This document shows positions 1 to 7,733 of a DNA stretch of 64,000 nucleotides, piece by piece. This DNA comes from Helicobacteraceae bacterium. Lineage in GTDB: Bacteria > Campylobacterota > Campylobacteria > Campylobacterales > SZUA-545. The stretch spans positions 1-64,000 of the forward strand of contig JAIRNH010000066.1 in NCBI GenBank assembly GCA_031258155.1. Direction: 5' to 3'. The number at the start of each line of letters is the position of its first letter. Positions within the stretch are counted from its first letter, which is position 1. The position numbers and the translations under genes are program-made. Below the pieces are notes generated by a model, which saw nothing but the letters and a program-made list of their open reading frames with translations, searched no databases and was not told where the DNA came from.

Positions 1-585
1 GCGGGAGCGGCAAAAGAGATCGCAAACGCGACCGATCTAGAAACTTGCAAAAAGATTCAGGCTCGTCTTCTAAAAGACGAACGCTTTATTGATGAAACGG
101 CGGCTTGCGAAATCGTCGATCTATTAGCGTTTGTTCTGCGCGGCGATAATAGCCAATCGATCGCAACGCCGCCAAGCTCGCAATACGCTTCGCCATCGAC
201 TTCGCAGTCGCGATACGCGCAACCGCAAACAAACGCAAACGCGCAGAATACGGGCGTAAATAACGCAAGCGGCTGGATTAGTAACGCGGCAAAAACAATT
301 ATCACCGTAATTATCGCGATAGCCGTTGGTATCGTAGTTGGGGCTATTGCCGTATTTGTGATATGTTGTATTAGCTTTCTAATTGCAGGCGGAGAAAGAA
401 TAGACAATTTATGGTCGTCTAATTATGACTATCATTCTTACAAAATTATAGATCACGCCAAAAAGATAGCCGCAGTTTGCGGCGCTATTGGCGGCTTTAT
501 AGTTTGGCTAATAACATTTTATAAGGTCAATAAAAAGTTACTGCCAAAGGCTACAAAAGATTGGATTAAGAATTGGCGCAATTGA
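1..585 (+). CDS. Two-TM membrane protein with shared N-terminal helical domain (5' end outside window)
   Basis: The frame is open from the first base to a TGA at 583-585, so this is the last 194 residues of a longer protein. Residues 1-60 match the second half of the N-terminal domain of the TPR protein at 1548 and the zipper protein at 48812 (shared AKEIAN..DL..CKKIQ.R.L and AACEI..LLAF.LR). A polar Ser/Gln/Asn-rich linker follows, then a long hydrophobic segment (about 100-134) and a second one (about 155-177) before a Lys-rich tail. That layout suggests a cytoplasmic domain tethered to the inner membrane. Function is unknown. It lies 90 bp upstream of the FHA-like gene on the same strand and may share its transcript. 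Confidence 0.75.
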   Translation, partial: AGAAKEIANATDLETCKKIQARLLKDERFIDETAACEIVDLLAFVLRGDNSQSIATPPSSQYASPSTSQSRYAQPQTNANAQNTGVNNASGWISNAAKTIITVIIAIAVGIVVGAIAVFVICCISFLIAGGERIDNLWSSNYDYHSYKIIDHAKKIAAVCGAIGGFIVWLITFYKVNKKLLPKATKDWIKNWRN

Positions 586-675
586 CTTGCCGCTTATATT
601 TATATAGCAAGGCTTTATTAGCGCCGATCTTTAATAAACGCCGCGTGATAAATCTATATCGCTAGGGAGATAAAG

Positions 676-1548
676 ATGTATGATCGCATCACTAAAAAGA
701 CGGCGTTTTACGCTGGCGGCGGCGCTATTGGCGGCGCTTTAGGCGAAATTATAAGCGAGTTATTCGCTTTTAATGAAGCTACCGACTCATTCATTGAATG
801 CCTAGTTCATACGGCGATCTGGATGGGAGTAATCGGGTTTGGCGTATCCATATCGCTGTTAGTAGCGCTTGGGATATATCTAAGAAAAACGCCAAATTGG
901 CAATCGCTAGTAAAAGCGGCGTTAATCGGCGCGGGCGCGGGCGCGGTCGCGGGCGGATTGGCGCAATTTATCTATAGCTTCGCGTTAGCGGAGATTGGCA
1001 AATTTGGATTGCTGCCGCGCGTTATTCAGGCGCTCTGCTGGGGCTTGGCGGGCTTGGGTTTGGGTTTGGGCGTTTCGCTTTTCACGCCAAACTATTCGGC
1101 GCTAAAAGCGATTTTGGCTGGATTTGCGGGCGGCGCGATCGGCGGCGCGATATTTCTTTTGTCTGGCGCTTTTCTGCCCGAAACAATTTCTCGGATTGCG
1201 GGCATAGCGATTTTAGGCGCGACGATTGGGCTAACTATTTCGGCGGTTGAGGAGATATTGCGCGAGGCGTGGCTAACGATAATCTGGGGCAAAAACGAAA
1301 CCTCCTCCGTCTCGCTAGGGCAAAAACCCGTAACGCTAGGTAGTTCAAGCGAGGCGGACATTCGCCTGCCGCGCAAAAAATATCCGCCCGTAACGGCGGT
1401 CATATCGGTAGAAAACGGCAAAGTTATATTGGACAACAGGCTGAGCAATCAAAGAGTCGCGCTCCCAAACGGCAGCAAAATTAGCATGGGAACAATCGGC
1501 GTAATTATCAATATACGCAAAAGCGGCATAGATAGAAAGGAGCGATAA
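676..1548 (+). CDS. Multi-TM glycine-zipper membrane protein with C-terminal FHA-like domain
   Basis: The protein has 290 residues. Residues 10-190 are a run of hydrophobic segments packed with Gly/Ala zipper motifs (AGGGAIGGALG, GAGAGAVAGG, GLGLGLG, FAGGAIGGA). Residues about 212-280 resemble a forkhead-associated fold: LGSSSEADIRLP matches the FHA strand with the conserved Gly and Ser, then come VISVENGKVILDN, RLSNQRVALPNGSKIS and a terminal hydrophobic strand. The classic SxxH is not obvious, so phosphothreonine binding is uncertain. The ATG at 676 has GGGAG 8 bases upstream. The stop overlaps the next gene as TAATG, so the two are probably translationally coupled. A membrane-anchored signalling or scaffold protein is the most that can be inferred. 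Confidence 0.75.
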   Translation: MYDRITKKTAFYAGGGAIGGALGEIISELFAFNEATDSFIECLVHTAIWMGVIGFGVSISLLVALGIYLRKTPNWQSLVKAALIGAGAGAVAGGLAQFIYSFALAEIGKFGLLPRVIQALCWGLAGLGLGLGVSLFTPNYSALKAILAGFAGGAIGGAIFLLSGAFLPETISRIAGIAILGATIGLTISAVEEILREAWLTIIWGKNETSSVSLGQKPVTLGSSSEADIRLPRKKYPPVTAVISVENGKVILDNRLSNQRVALPNGSKISMGTIGVIINIRKSGIDRKER

Positions 1549-2906
1549 TGGACGCGAAGTTTATAGCGATTGTAGGGCGCTTGCTCAAGGAGCAAGGCGC
1601 GGATACGTTGATCAATGCGGCAAAATGCAAAGCGTTTTTAAACGATTACGCCAAAAGCGAATTTAAGAGAGAGCGGCATTTGCTGATGATCGCTATTGAG
1701 GCGGGGGCGGCAAAAGAGATCGCAAACGCGAGCGATCTAGACGCTTGCAAGAAAATTCAAATCCGTTTTCTAAGAGACGAACTCAGCATCGACGGCGCGG
1801 CGGCTTGCGAAATCATTGAGCTATTAGCGTTTCTCCTGCGCGACGATCAAAACCAATCTATTGCCCAAACGGCAAAACTCGCGCCGCAATCGCAATATAA
1901 TCCAACGCGATACGACGATGAATCCTCGTTGCGGCGGCAAACGAGCGATCCGCCGTATCAGACGCCGCAAAACGGCGATAACGCACGATCGGCAAAAGCT
2001 AATAGATCAATAGGCTTTTTTCTTTTTATCGCGGGCGTTATAGCCGTCGTTTGCTTTGGTATAGTCGTCTTTATAAACGATCTATCCAGTAGCTATTATC
2101 AATCGCAATCAACGCAAAAGATCGCGCCGCCAACAACGCAGAATATCGACCCGCAAATCGCAATTCTAAAAGAGACGCTTGATAAGGCAAAGAGAGCCGA
2201 GCGCCTAAACGATCGCAAAGAGGCGATACGACTATATACAAAAGCGATCGAACTCGCCCCCGATAATTTCGCCGCGTATAGCGATCGCGGGGATATTTAC
2301 TACGCGCTAAACGATTACAAAAAAGCGATCGCGGATTTCAGCCAAGCTATCAAGATTGATCCTAACGTAGCCTACGTTTATAACAACCGAGGAAACGCCT
2401 ACGCCAATCTGGGCTTTTATTCCGCGTCTATCGTCGATTACTCTCAAGCGATCAATATCTCTCCTAGCGACGCAAAAATCTACAATAATCGCGGATACGT
2501 CTATCAAACATTAAACGATTACAAAAAAGCGATCGCGAACTATAATCAAGCTTTGGGTATCGATCCAAACTATGCGGAGGCTTATAATAATCGCGGGCTT
2601 GCCAACTATAGTTTAGGCGCTTATTCAAAGGCAATCGCGGATTTTAACCAAGCTATCAACATTAACCCCTACATCGCGGACGCTTATAACAATCGAGGAA
2701 ACGCTTATAATGATTTAGGCTATAGAAATAAAGCGATCGCCGATTACAATCAGGCGATAACAATAAATCCAAATTTGCCGTATTTGTATAATAATCGCGG
2801 GGACGCTTACTATAATATGGGCGACTACAAAGCCGCCGCGAAAGACGCGCGAAAAGCGTGCGAACTAGGTAGTTGCGATCTGCTGCGGCAGATAGAGAAA
2901 AATTAA
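1548..2906 (+). CDS. TM-anchored tetratricopeptide-repeat protein with shared N-terminal domain
   Basis: The protein has 452 residues. Residues 1-107 are the unnamed helical domain shared with the genes at 1 and 48812 (LNDYAKSEFKRER, then CKKIQIRFLRDE). A polar linker leads to one TM helix at about 159-182, then about seven 34-residue TPRs from about 207 to the end, with the repeating signature AYNNRGNAY..LG.Y..AIADYNQAI.I.P. The tail (AAKDARKACELGSCDLL) resembles the tail of the small TPR protein at 47224. The start is fixed by overlap with the upstream stop and by AAAGGAG just before it. TPRs bind other proteins, so the likely role is a membrane-linked scaffold; partners are unknown. Confidence 0.85.
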   Translation: MDAKFIAIVGRLLKEQGADTLINAAKCKAFLNDYAKSEFKRERHLLMIAIEAGAAKEIANASDLDACKKIQIRFLRDELSIDGAAACEIIELLAFLLRDDQNQSIAQTAKLAPQSQYNPTRYDDESSLRRQTSDPPYQTPQNGDNARSAKANRSIGFFLFIAGVIAVVCFGIVVFINDLSSSYYQSQSTQKIAPPTTQNIDPQIAILKETLDKAKRAERLNDRKEAIRLYTKAIELAPDNFAAYSDRGDIYYALNDYKKAIADFSQAIKIDPNVAYVYNNRGNAYANLGFYSASIVDYSQAINISPSDAKIYNNRGYVYQTLNDYKKAIANYNQALGIDPNYAEAYNNRGLANYSLGAYSKAIADFNQAININPYIADAYNNRGNAYNDLGYRNKAIADYNQAITINPNLPYLYNNRGDAYYNMGDYKAAAKDARKACELGSCDLLRQIEKN

Positions 2907-2950
2907 CCGCAAACGAGATAGCAAAATATTTACGCAAGTAGCAAAGAAAC

Positions 2951-3237
2951 TTAAACGCTAATGCTTGAGCGAGCGGCTTTTTTAGCGCTTACAAATCTTG
3001 TCTCGAGCGCTATGTCTAAAACATTAACCGTTTTCCCGTCCATTATAACAATAGCGCGCCAATCGCCAAAACGCAAGCGACGCGCAAGCCTTTGAATAAT
3101 CCGATAAGCGGTTTAGGGCGCGGCAAGCCCGTTTCAGCGAAACGATAAATGCGCTCGATGATCGCCGAGCGGTCGCGCTTGTCGATTTTATCAAGCGTTT
3201 TCAGCGACGTTTCCGCAAACTCAACTTTTAGCGGCAT
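2951..3237 (-). pseudogene. RelE/ParE-type toxin, frameshifted
   Basis: The ATG at 3237 opens a frame reading KVEFAETSLKTLDKIDKRDR and KPLIGLFKGL, typical of the first two thirds of a RelE/ParE-superfamily toxin, but it stops after 64 residues. The missing end is present in another frame immediately after FKGL: it reads RRLRFGDWRAIVIMDGKTV and runs to a TAA at 2951-2953. RLRxGDWRAI is the expected core strand of the family. One small indel near 3080-3100 would restore about 95 residues. The gene overlaps the 3' end of the antitoxin relic, the normal arrangement. It is either a dead toxin or a sequencing/assembly error. Confidence 0.75.
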
Positions 3238-3472
3238 AGCGCGACCTTACCTCTTCAAGCGAATATGCGCGCTCTTCGCCGCGATCAATACGATCTAAGA
3301 TCGCGCGGCATTTAATCGCCAGCGCGTCGTCTAGTTCGTCGTCCTCGTCGATGTAGTCTAGCGCAGCCGCTTATGTTACGGCGCTTTAACGCATATTTTT
3401 CTTTTTCGCAATCGCGGCGATTAACTGGATAATATCAGCGTCCAACGAGTAAGTTTTGACTACCGCTCCCAT
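3221..3472 (-). pseudogene. Ribbon-helix-helix antitoxin partner with two in-frame stops
   Basis: The ATG at 3472 has a good ribosome site (AAAGGAGCAAGA). It starts with VVKTYSLDADIIQLIAAIAK, which fits the strand and first helix of an RHH antitoxin. Codon 29 is TAA, five codons further on is a second TAA, then the same frame continues with ALDYIDEDELDDALAIK and EERAYSLEEVRSRYAAKS to a TGA at 3221-3223, overlapping the toxin ATG. The acidic C-terminal half is what usually covers the toxin. Two nonsense codons in one frame without a shift point to real decay rather than one sequencing slip. An internal restart could still make the C-terminal half. Confidence 0.65.
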
Positions 3473-3494
3473 TTCTTGCTCCTTTGTTATTTAT

Positions 3495-3504
3495 TGTTAT
3501 AACA
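3495..3504. promoter_or_regulatory. Palindrome upstream of the antitoxin relic
   Basis: TGTTATAACA is a perfect 10-base palindrome in AT-rich DNA, 23 bases upstream of the antitoxin ATG. RHH antitoxins usually bind short palindromes at this position to repress their own operon, so it is a plausible operator or part of the -10 region. No protein-DNA evidence is available. Confidence 0.35.
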
Positions 3505-3718
3505 TAATCATATTTTGACAAGACTTTCTCGTAAATAATCAGACGGGTTGTTATGGAGAAGTAAAAAAGCGGCTCTATACCCTATTTACGCCCTGTAAGC
3601 CGCGTCGTTAGCGTCGCGCGATTGTATTATAGACTGATCGGATCGCAACGCAAACGCTAAAAAATAGCGCAAATATTTTGCCGCGCGGCGATTTAGCGTA
3701 TTTTTCGGTCTCAAACGA

Positions 3719-3796
3719 TCACGACGCCAAGTCTTGCGTCGCGATCGTATCGATTACGCTTATTTCAAACGAATAACTTTTTGTCGCCGTTGGCAT
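3719..3796 (-). pseudogene. Possible second antitoxin relic (25 codons)
   Basis: An ATG at 3796 is preceded by AATAGGAGAGCC, a convincing ribosome site. It opens MPTATKSYSFEISVIDTIA, then hits TGA at codon 26. The opening parallels the neighbouring antitoxin (KTYSLDADIIQLIA): K-[ST]-Y-S, an acidic residue, an isoleucine pair, then a helix. No convincing continuation is visible in the other frames. It could be the remnant of a duplicated module or chance. Confidence 0.35.
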
Positions 3797-4045
3797 ATGG
3801 CTCTCCTATTGTTCATTATGCGTATTAACATATTTCCGCTTCGAGGTCAAGATTTTCCATAACAATTCTATCCGCCGCTTTGGTTGCGTAACATCGGTAA
3901 TCGAAAACCCGCGATCAGACCTTGCGATGCGTTTAGCTTTAAGTTAAGCGGTCGCTAGGGTAATAGTATTTGATCGATTAGAAACAAGCCTATTATAATA
4001 AAGCGGATATTTTGTTTTTTGCGATTTATCGGTATGTTGTGGCGC

Positions 4046-4735
4046 TTAACGCGCCGCGATCAACGTTAAAGCGTTTATCGCCGCGTCTCGCGGATTTTTT
4101 GCGCAAACGATCGGGCGCCCCATAACGATGAAATCGCACCCTTCGCGTCGCGCCGTTTGAGGCGTAGCCACGCGGAACTGATCGTCGGTTTCGCCGCCCT
4201 CAAAACGAACGGCGGGACAGAGCGAGAGAAAATGCTCCGCGCACGCCGCTTTGATCGCGCGACTTTCATAAACCGAGCAAACCGCGCCGTCCAAACCCGC
4301 GTTATACGCAAATCGCGCCATATCGATCGCCGACTTTTCAATTGGGTTGTGGTAGATCGACGCAAATTCGTCGTTAGAAAAACTCGTTAGCGCCGTAACC
4401 GCCAAAACAATCGGGCGCGTTTTTCGCGCGTTTAAGCGGCTCATCGTCGTTTCCATCGCCCTGATTCCGGCGGAAGCGTGAATATTGAACATATCCGCGC
4501 CGCGATCGGCAATCTCTAACGCCGCGTCCGCCGTCGTGTTTGGAATGTCGCATAGCTTCAAGTCTAAAAAAATAGGCGCGTCGCCCAACCTTTTTATCCT
4601 ATCTATAAACGCCCACCCGTCGCGGATAAAACTCCTAAGCCCGATCTTGAACCATAGGTCTAAGCCGCTTAGCTTTTCGACGACTAGCAGGTTCTCTTCG
4701 GCGCTTTGCAAATCCAGCGCGACGCATAACTTCAA
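4046..4735 (-). CDS. pyrF: Orotidine 5'-phosphate decarboxylase
   Basis: This enzyme makes UMP from OMP, the last step of de novo pyrimidine synthesis, in the cytosol. The 229 residues carry the family signature DLKLCDIPNT at 58-67, with the catalytic Asp/Lys/Asp set, FKIG at 29-32 and the phosphate-binding end (VMGRPIV). The start is TTG at 4735-4733, sharing bases with the TGA of nusB (TTGA), so translation is coupled to nusB. Order ribH-nusB-pyrF is the Campylobacter order. The gene is the last of this operon. Confidence 0.96.
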   Translation of the reverse strand: MKLCVALDLQSAEENLLVVEKLSGLDLWFKIGLRSFIRDGWAFIDRIKRLGDAPIFLDLKLCDIPNTTADAALEIADRGADMFNIHASAGIRAMETTMSRLNARKTRPIVLAVTALTSFSNDEFASIYHNPIEKSAIDMARFAYNAGLDGAVCSVYESRAIKAACAEHFLSLCPAVRFEGGETDDQFRVATPQTARREGCDFIVMGRPIVCAKNPRDAAINALTLIAAR

Positions 4736-5139
4736 GCGCTAATCCTTTGTTTGCGGATCGCTTCCAACACTCCGTTGATAAACGGCGGCGCGTGTTCGTC
4801 GGCGAACATTTTTATTAAATCCAGCGCCTCGTTAATGGCGATCGGCGCGTCGCTACCGCCAAACATTATCTCGCAACAGGCTAACCGCAAAACGGCAAGC
4901 TCCATGCGCCCTAGCCTATCCAGACTCCACTCTTTTGATATTTTGGAGGCGATCTCCGCGTCGATCGCGCTTAGGTTGGCGCAAGTTTTTTCAAAAAGCG
5001 AAACGGCGAACTCTTTATATTTTTGCGCTATTTTCGTCTCGGCGAGGAAGCCGTCCATCAGGTCTTGGCGGGTGTTGCCCATATCGTAAGCGTATAGCGC
5101 CTGCGCGGCGATAAGCCGAGAGCGGCGGCGCGCGCTCAA
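4732..5139 (-). CDS. nusB: Transcription antitermination factor NusB
   Basis: The 135 residues are all-helical. NusB normally binds boxA RNA together with S10 (NusE, encoded in this window) and keeps polymerase going through rRNA operons. Visible family features are the Arg-rich N-terminus (ARRRSRLIAAQALYAYDM), the central DRLGRMELAVLRLACCE and PIAINEALDLIKMF near the C-terminus. The start is TTG at 5139-5137, one base after the ribH stop. The stop overlaps the pyrF start. Confidence 0.95.
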   Translation of the reverse strand: MSARRRSRLIAAQALYAYDMGNTRQDLMDGFLAETKIAQKYKEFAVSLFEKTCANLSAIDAEIASKISKEWSLDRLGRMELAVLRLACCEIMFGGSDAPIAINEALDLIKMFADEHAPPFINGVLEAIRKQRISA

Positions 5140-5140
5140 A

Positions 5141-5608
5141 CTATTCGCCTAGTTTAGCGTAGAGATCGATTAGCTCGATAACTCCCGTCATCGCCTCGAA
5201 TCCTTTGTTGCCCGCTTTGCTTCCGGCGCGTTCTATGGCTTGCTCGATAGTGTCGGTGGTCAATACGCCGAAGGTTACGGGAATCAGGGATTCTAAAGCG
5301 ACGGCGGCTATGCCTTTGGTGGTTTCGGCGGCTATATAATCAAAATGCGGCGTAGAACCGCGTATCACCGCGCCGATGCATACTATGCCCGCGTAACGAC
5401 CAGTTTTTATGGTTTTTTTAAGCGTCATCGGTATTTCAAACGCGCCGGGCGTCAATACTACGTCCAGATTCTTTTCGTCGCCGCCGTGTCGTATAAAGCT
5501 GTCTTTCGCCCCCTCTACAAGCCGATCGGTAACAATATGGTTAAAACGCGAAGCGATTATCGCCGCTTTGACGTTTTTGTCTAGCCGTAACGCGCCTTCG
5601 TAAAGCAT
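5141..5608 (-). CDS. ribH: 6,7-dimethyl-8-ribityllumazine synthase
   Basis: RibH condenses a ribityl-diaminouracil with dihydroxybutanone phosphate in riboflavin synthesis and usually forms a 60-subunit or pentameric shell. The 155 residues hold the active-site segments [25 protein letters not shown] and [12 protein letters not shown] chose the ATG at 5608 ([10 protein letters not shown]) over an upstream start eight codons earlier because the protein then begins like the family, and AAAGG lies about 9 bases before it. It heads the ribH-nusB-pyrF set. Confidence 0.96.
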   Translation of the reverse strand: MLYEGALRLDKNVKAAIIASRFNHIVTDRLVEGAKDSFIRHGGDEKNLDVVLTPGAFEIPMTLKKTIKTGRYAGIVCIGAVIRGSTPHFDYIAAETTKGIAAVALESLIPVTFGVLTTDTIEQAIERAGSKAGNKGFEAMTGVIELIDLYAKLGE

Positions 5609-5651
5609 TCTAAAGCCTTTGATCGCCCGCAAATCGGGCGTGGATTAAAAA

Positions 5652-6029
5652 CTACCGATTTTCGGCGGTTTTAGCGGAGCGAATCTCTTTGATACGCGCC
5701 GCTTTACCGCGTAGGTTACGCTGGTAGTAGAGTTTCGCGCGGCGAACGCGACCGCGTCTAATAACCTCGATTGTTTCTAGCGCCTCCGCGTAAAGCGGAA
5801 AAATACGCTCTACGCCGATATTGTTCGCGCCAATCTTGCGAACGATAAAGGTTTTGTTAGCGCCCTCGCCGCGTTTGGAGATGCAAACGCCCTCGAAAAT
5901 CTGAACGCGGGTTTTTTCGCCCTCTTTGATTCTAACGCCGATACGAATAGTGTCGCCCGCGCCGAACTGAGGACGCGCTCTCTCGCCGATCTGCGCTTTT
6001 TCAAAGGCTTCGATATATCGGTTTCTCAT
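5652..6029 (-). CDS. rplS: 50S ribosomal protein L19
   Basis: L19 sits at the 30S-50S interface. The 125 residues include the conserved [25 protein letters not shown] and [16 protein letters not shown]. It follows trmD by 65 bases, the normal rpsP-rimM-trmD-rplS order, although rimM and rpsP are not in the window. The C-terminal tail (SAKTAENR) is slightly extended and charged. A good AAGGATAC ribosome site precedes the ATG. Confidence 0.97.
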   Translation of the reverse strand: MRNRYIEAFEKAQIGERARPQFGAGDTIRIGVRIKEGEKTRVQIFEGVCISKRGEGANKTFIVRKIGANNIGVERIFPLYAEALETIEVIRRGRVRRAKLYYQRNLRGKAARIKEIRSAKTAENR

Positions 6030-6094
6030 AACTGTATCCTTAAAATTGCTTGAAAAAGGGGCAATTATAGCGGAAATAACTTAATAGATTAGCG

Positions 6095-6766
6095 CTAAGT
6101 CAGATCGGGGCGAAAATAGCGCGTCTTTAGCGCCGAAAGGCGCGATCTAAACTCGTCGATCGCCTTATGATTGCCGCTAAGTAGCTCGCTTGGCGTTCCA
6201 TAGCCGCGAAACAGCGTCGGTTTCGTAAAACTAGGCGACTCTAAAGCCGCGTTTTCAAAGCTATCCGTTAGCGCCGATCGCTCGTTGCCAAGCGTCCCGC
6301 TCACAAAGCGGGCGATCGCGTCGCACATCATAATCGCGGGTAACTCGCCGCCCGTCAAAACAAAATCGCCGATCGAAAAAACCTCGTCGGCAAAAACTTC
6401 GATCGCGCGTTCGTCGAAACCCTCGTAACGCCCGCAGACAAAAGCGATATGTTCTTGCGCGGCTAACCTTTTCGCGTCGCGCGATCCGAACCTTTTCGCG
6501 CACGGCGTCATGAACAAAATCTTGACCTTTGGCGATTTGCGCCTTAGATCGGCTAACGAGTCAAACAGCGGTTGCGGCGTCATCACCATTCCGGCGCCGC
6601 CGCCGGTTACCGTATCGTCGGTTTTTTGCCATTTGTCGGCGGAGTAATCGCGCGGATTGACGATCTCGATCTCAAGCAGCTTTTTATCAATCGCTTTTTT
6701 TAGGATCGCCTCGTTGAAATAGGGCGCGATCAGGTTCTCAAAGATCGTAATAAAGCTAAAACGCAT
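6095..6766 (-). CDS. trmD: tRNA (guanine37-N1)-methyltransferase
   Basis: TrmD methylates G37 next to the anticodon with SAM, preventing +1 frameshifting. It is a SPOUT-fold dimer with a trefoil knot. Visible motifs are GGGAGMVM, FVCGRYEGFDERAIE and the knot segment IGDFVLTGGELPA. The N-terminus MRFSFITIFENLI matches the family, so I take the ATG at 6766, not the start seven codons upstream. The protein then has 223 residues. The end (ALKTRYFRPDL) matches the usual C-terminal helix. Confidence 0.96.
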   Translation of the reverse strand: MRFSFITIFENLIAPYFNEAILKKAIDKKLLEIEIVNPRDYSADKWQKTDDTVTGGGAGMVMTPQPLFDSLADLRRKSPKVKILFMTPCAKRFGSRDAKRLAAQEHIAFVCGRYEGFDERAIEVFADEVFSIGDFVLTGGELPAIMMCDAIARFVSGTLGNERSALTDSFENAALESPSFTKPTLFRGYGTPSELLSGNHKAIDEFRSRLSALKTRYFRPDLT

Positions 6767-6944
6767 TGCCGCTCTTAGATTTTTCAAATAGTATAGACAA
6801 ATCCGCCAAAAAACTCGGCGCTAAGCGCTCGATCCGCCCTAACATAGCCGCGACGATACGCCAAGCTAACCGCTCGATTCCGTTTTCGCGCGCCCTTTTA
6901 ACGTCCGCGTTCGTCAACGGCGAGAAACAAGCTAAACGTCGTTC
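6756..6944 (-). other. Unexplained open frame between ybaB and trmD
   Basis: On the - strand one frame reads RRLACFSPLTNADVKRAREN and LAWRIVAAMLGRIERLAPSF before TAG at 6758-6756. The same frame continues upstream beyond a single TAA at 6947-6945 (RDVKIRPSRIGE). There is no good start codon or ribosome site, and I recognise no family. It may be a decayed gene, an ORF broken by an error, or non-coding spacer. About 280 bases here have no supported gene; rimM, the usual neighbour of trmD, is not recognisable. Confidence 0.25.
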
Positions 6945-7047
6945 TTACTCGCCAATCCGCGAGGGTCGTATCTTAACGTCGCGGATCGCGGCGATCTCGG
7001 CTTGCCGATCAATCTTACTCGCGAGCGGAAAATTGATCCGCGCTCAT

Positions 7048-7362
7048 TTATTTGGCGTTAAGATTAGCAAAATCTCCCACCATTTTCATAGCCGCCTCTT
7101 TTTTGGCGCAATCGACGCGCTCGGTCGTTTCGTTAAACGCCGCGATCAGCAAAATAACAAGCGATTGCTTGTCTCCTAAAAGCGAGTCGTCGATCTGAAG
7201 ATCGACAATCTCCCCCTTGCCGTTGGCTACGATTTTTATAAGTCCGCCGCCGCTTTTGATCGTATAGGCGACGCTTTCGGCGCTCTCTTGAATTTCGCGG
7301 GCTTTTTGTTGCACTTGGGTTAAAAGCTCGCCGATATTCCCTAAGTTTAAATTTTCAAACAT
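7048..7362 (-). CDS. YbaB/EbfC nucleoid-associated protein
   Basis: This small dimeric DNA-binding protein has 104 residues and starts MFENLNLGNIGELLTQVQQK, the N-terminal helix of the YbaB fold, followed by the family's central sheet (GGGLIKIVANGKGEIVDLQI) and a C-terminal helix. In most bacteria it is next to recR/dnaX; here it follows panD, the pairing also seen in Helicobacter. Its role is nucleoid binding with weak sequence preference. Confidence 0.93.
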   Translation of the reverse strand: MFENLNLGNIGELLTQVQQKAREIQESAESVAYTIKSGGGLIKIVANGKGEIVDLQIDDSLLGDKQSLVILLIAAFNETTERVDCAKKEAAMKMVGDFANLNAK

Positions 7363-7370
7363 TATCAGCC

Positions 7371-7733
7371 CTATATTTCGCGCAAAACCTGCGTTAGCGT
7401 GTTGTTTTCATCGACCATTACAATCGTCGGCTTGTAGTTAAGCGCCTCTCGTTGATCCAGCAAACAGTAACATACGACAATCACCTTATCGCCGACGCAC
7501 ACTTTTCGCGCCGCCGCGCCGTTTAAGCAGATTTTCCCGCTATGTTTTTCGCCTTTGATCGCGTAAGTGCCAAAACGCTCGCCGTTGTTGAGGTTTAACA
7601 CCTCCACTTTTTGACCGACTAAAATCCCGCTCGCTTCCAGCAAAGCCTCGTCGATCGTAATCGATCCCACGTAATTTATATTCGCGTCCGTAACCGTGGC
7701 GCGATGAATCTTCGCGCACATCATTTCTCGCAT
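7371..7733 (-). CDS. panD: Aspartate 1-decarboxylase (pro-enzyme)
   Basis: PanD decarboxylates aspartate to beta-alanine for pantothenate and CoA. It is a pyruvoyl enzyme that cuts itself at Gly-Ser; here the site is G23-S24 in [11 protein letters not shown]. Further family pieces are [29 protein letters not shown] and the C-terminal DENN. I chose the ATG at 7733: AAAGGAGG lies 9 bases upstream and the TGA of murE overlaps it (TGATG). Two further ATGs follow within five codons. Confidence 0.96.
   Translation of the reverse strand: MREMMCAKIHRATVTDANINYVGSITIDEALLEASGILVGQKVEVLNLNNGERFGTYAIKGEKHSGKICLNGAAARKVCVGDKVIVVCYCLLDQREALNYKPTIVMVDENNTLTQVLREI

Larger units (their letters stand above)
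3473..4045. other. 573-base stretch without an intact gene
   Basis: This region separates the broken toxin-antitoxin pair from the pyrF operon. It contains the palindrome at 3495 and a 25-codon reading frame on the - strand that resembles a second antitoxin start. The 4000-4040 end is AT-rich and could contain the end of the pyrF transcript. I see no RNA gene and no clear terminator hairpin. Confidence 0.5.

Noticed and set aside
2156-2900. Tandem DNA repeat array (CRISPR-like spacing)
   Set aside because: The 102-base periodicity is the codons of 34-residue TPRs; no constant repeat with variable spacers.
3515-3543. TTGACA upstream of nothing on the + strand
   Set aside because: At 17 bases the sequence is ATCAGA, not a -10, and no + strand gene follows.
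6766-7179. + strand open frame of 137 codons
   Set aside because: Antisense to trmD start, the spacer and ybaB; composition is basic and low-complexity, with no ribosome site or family resemblance.
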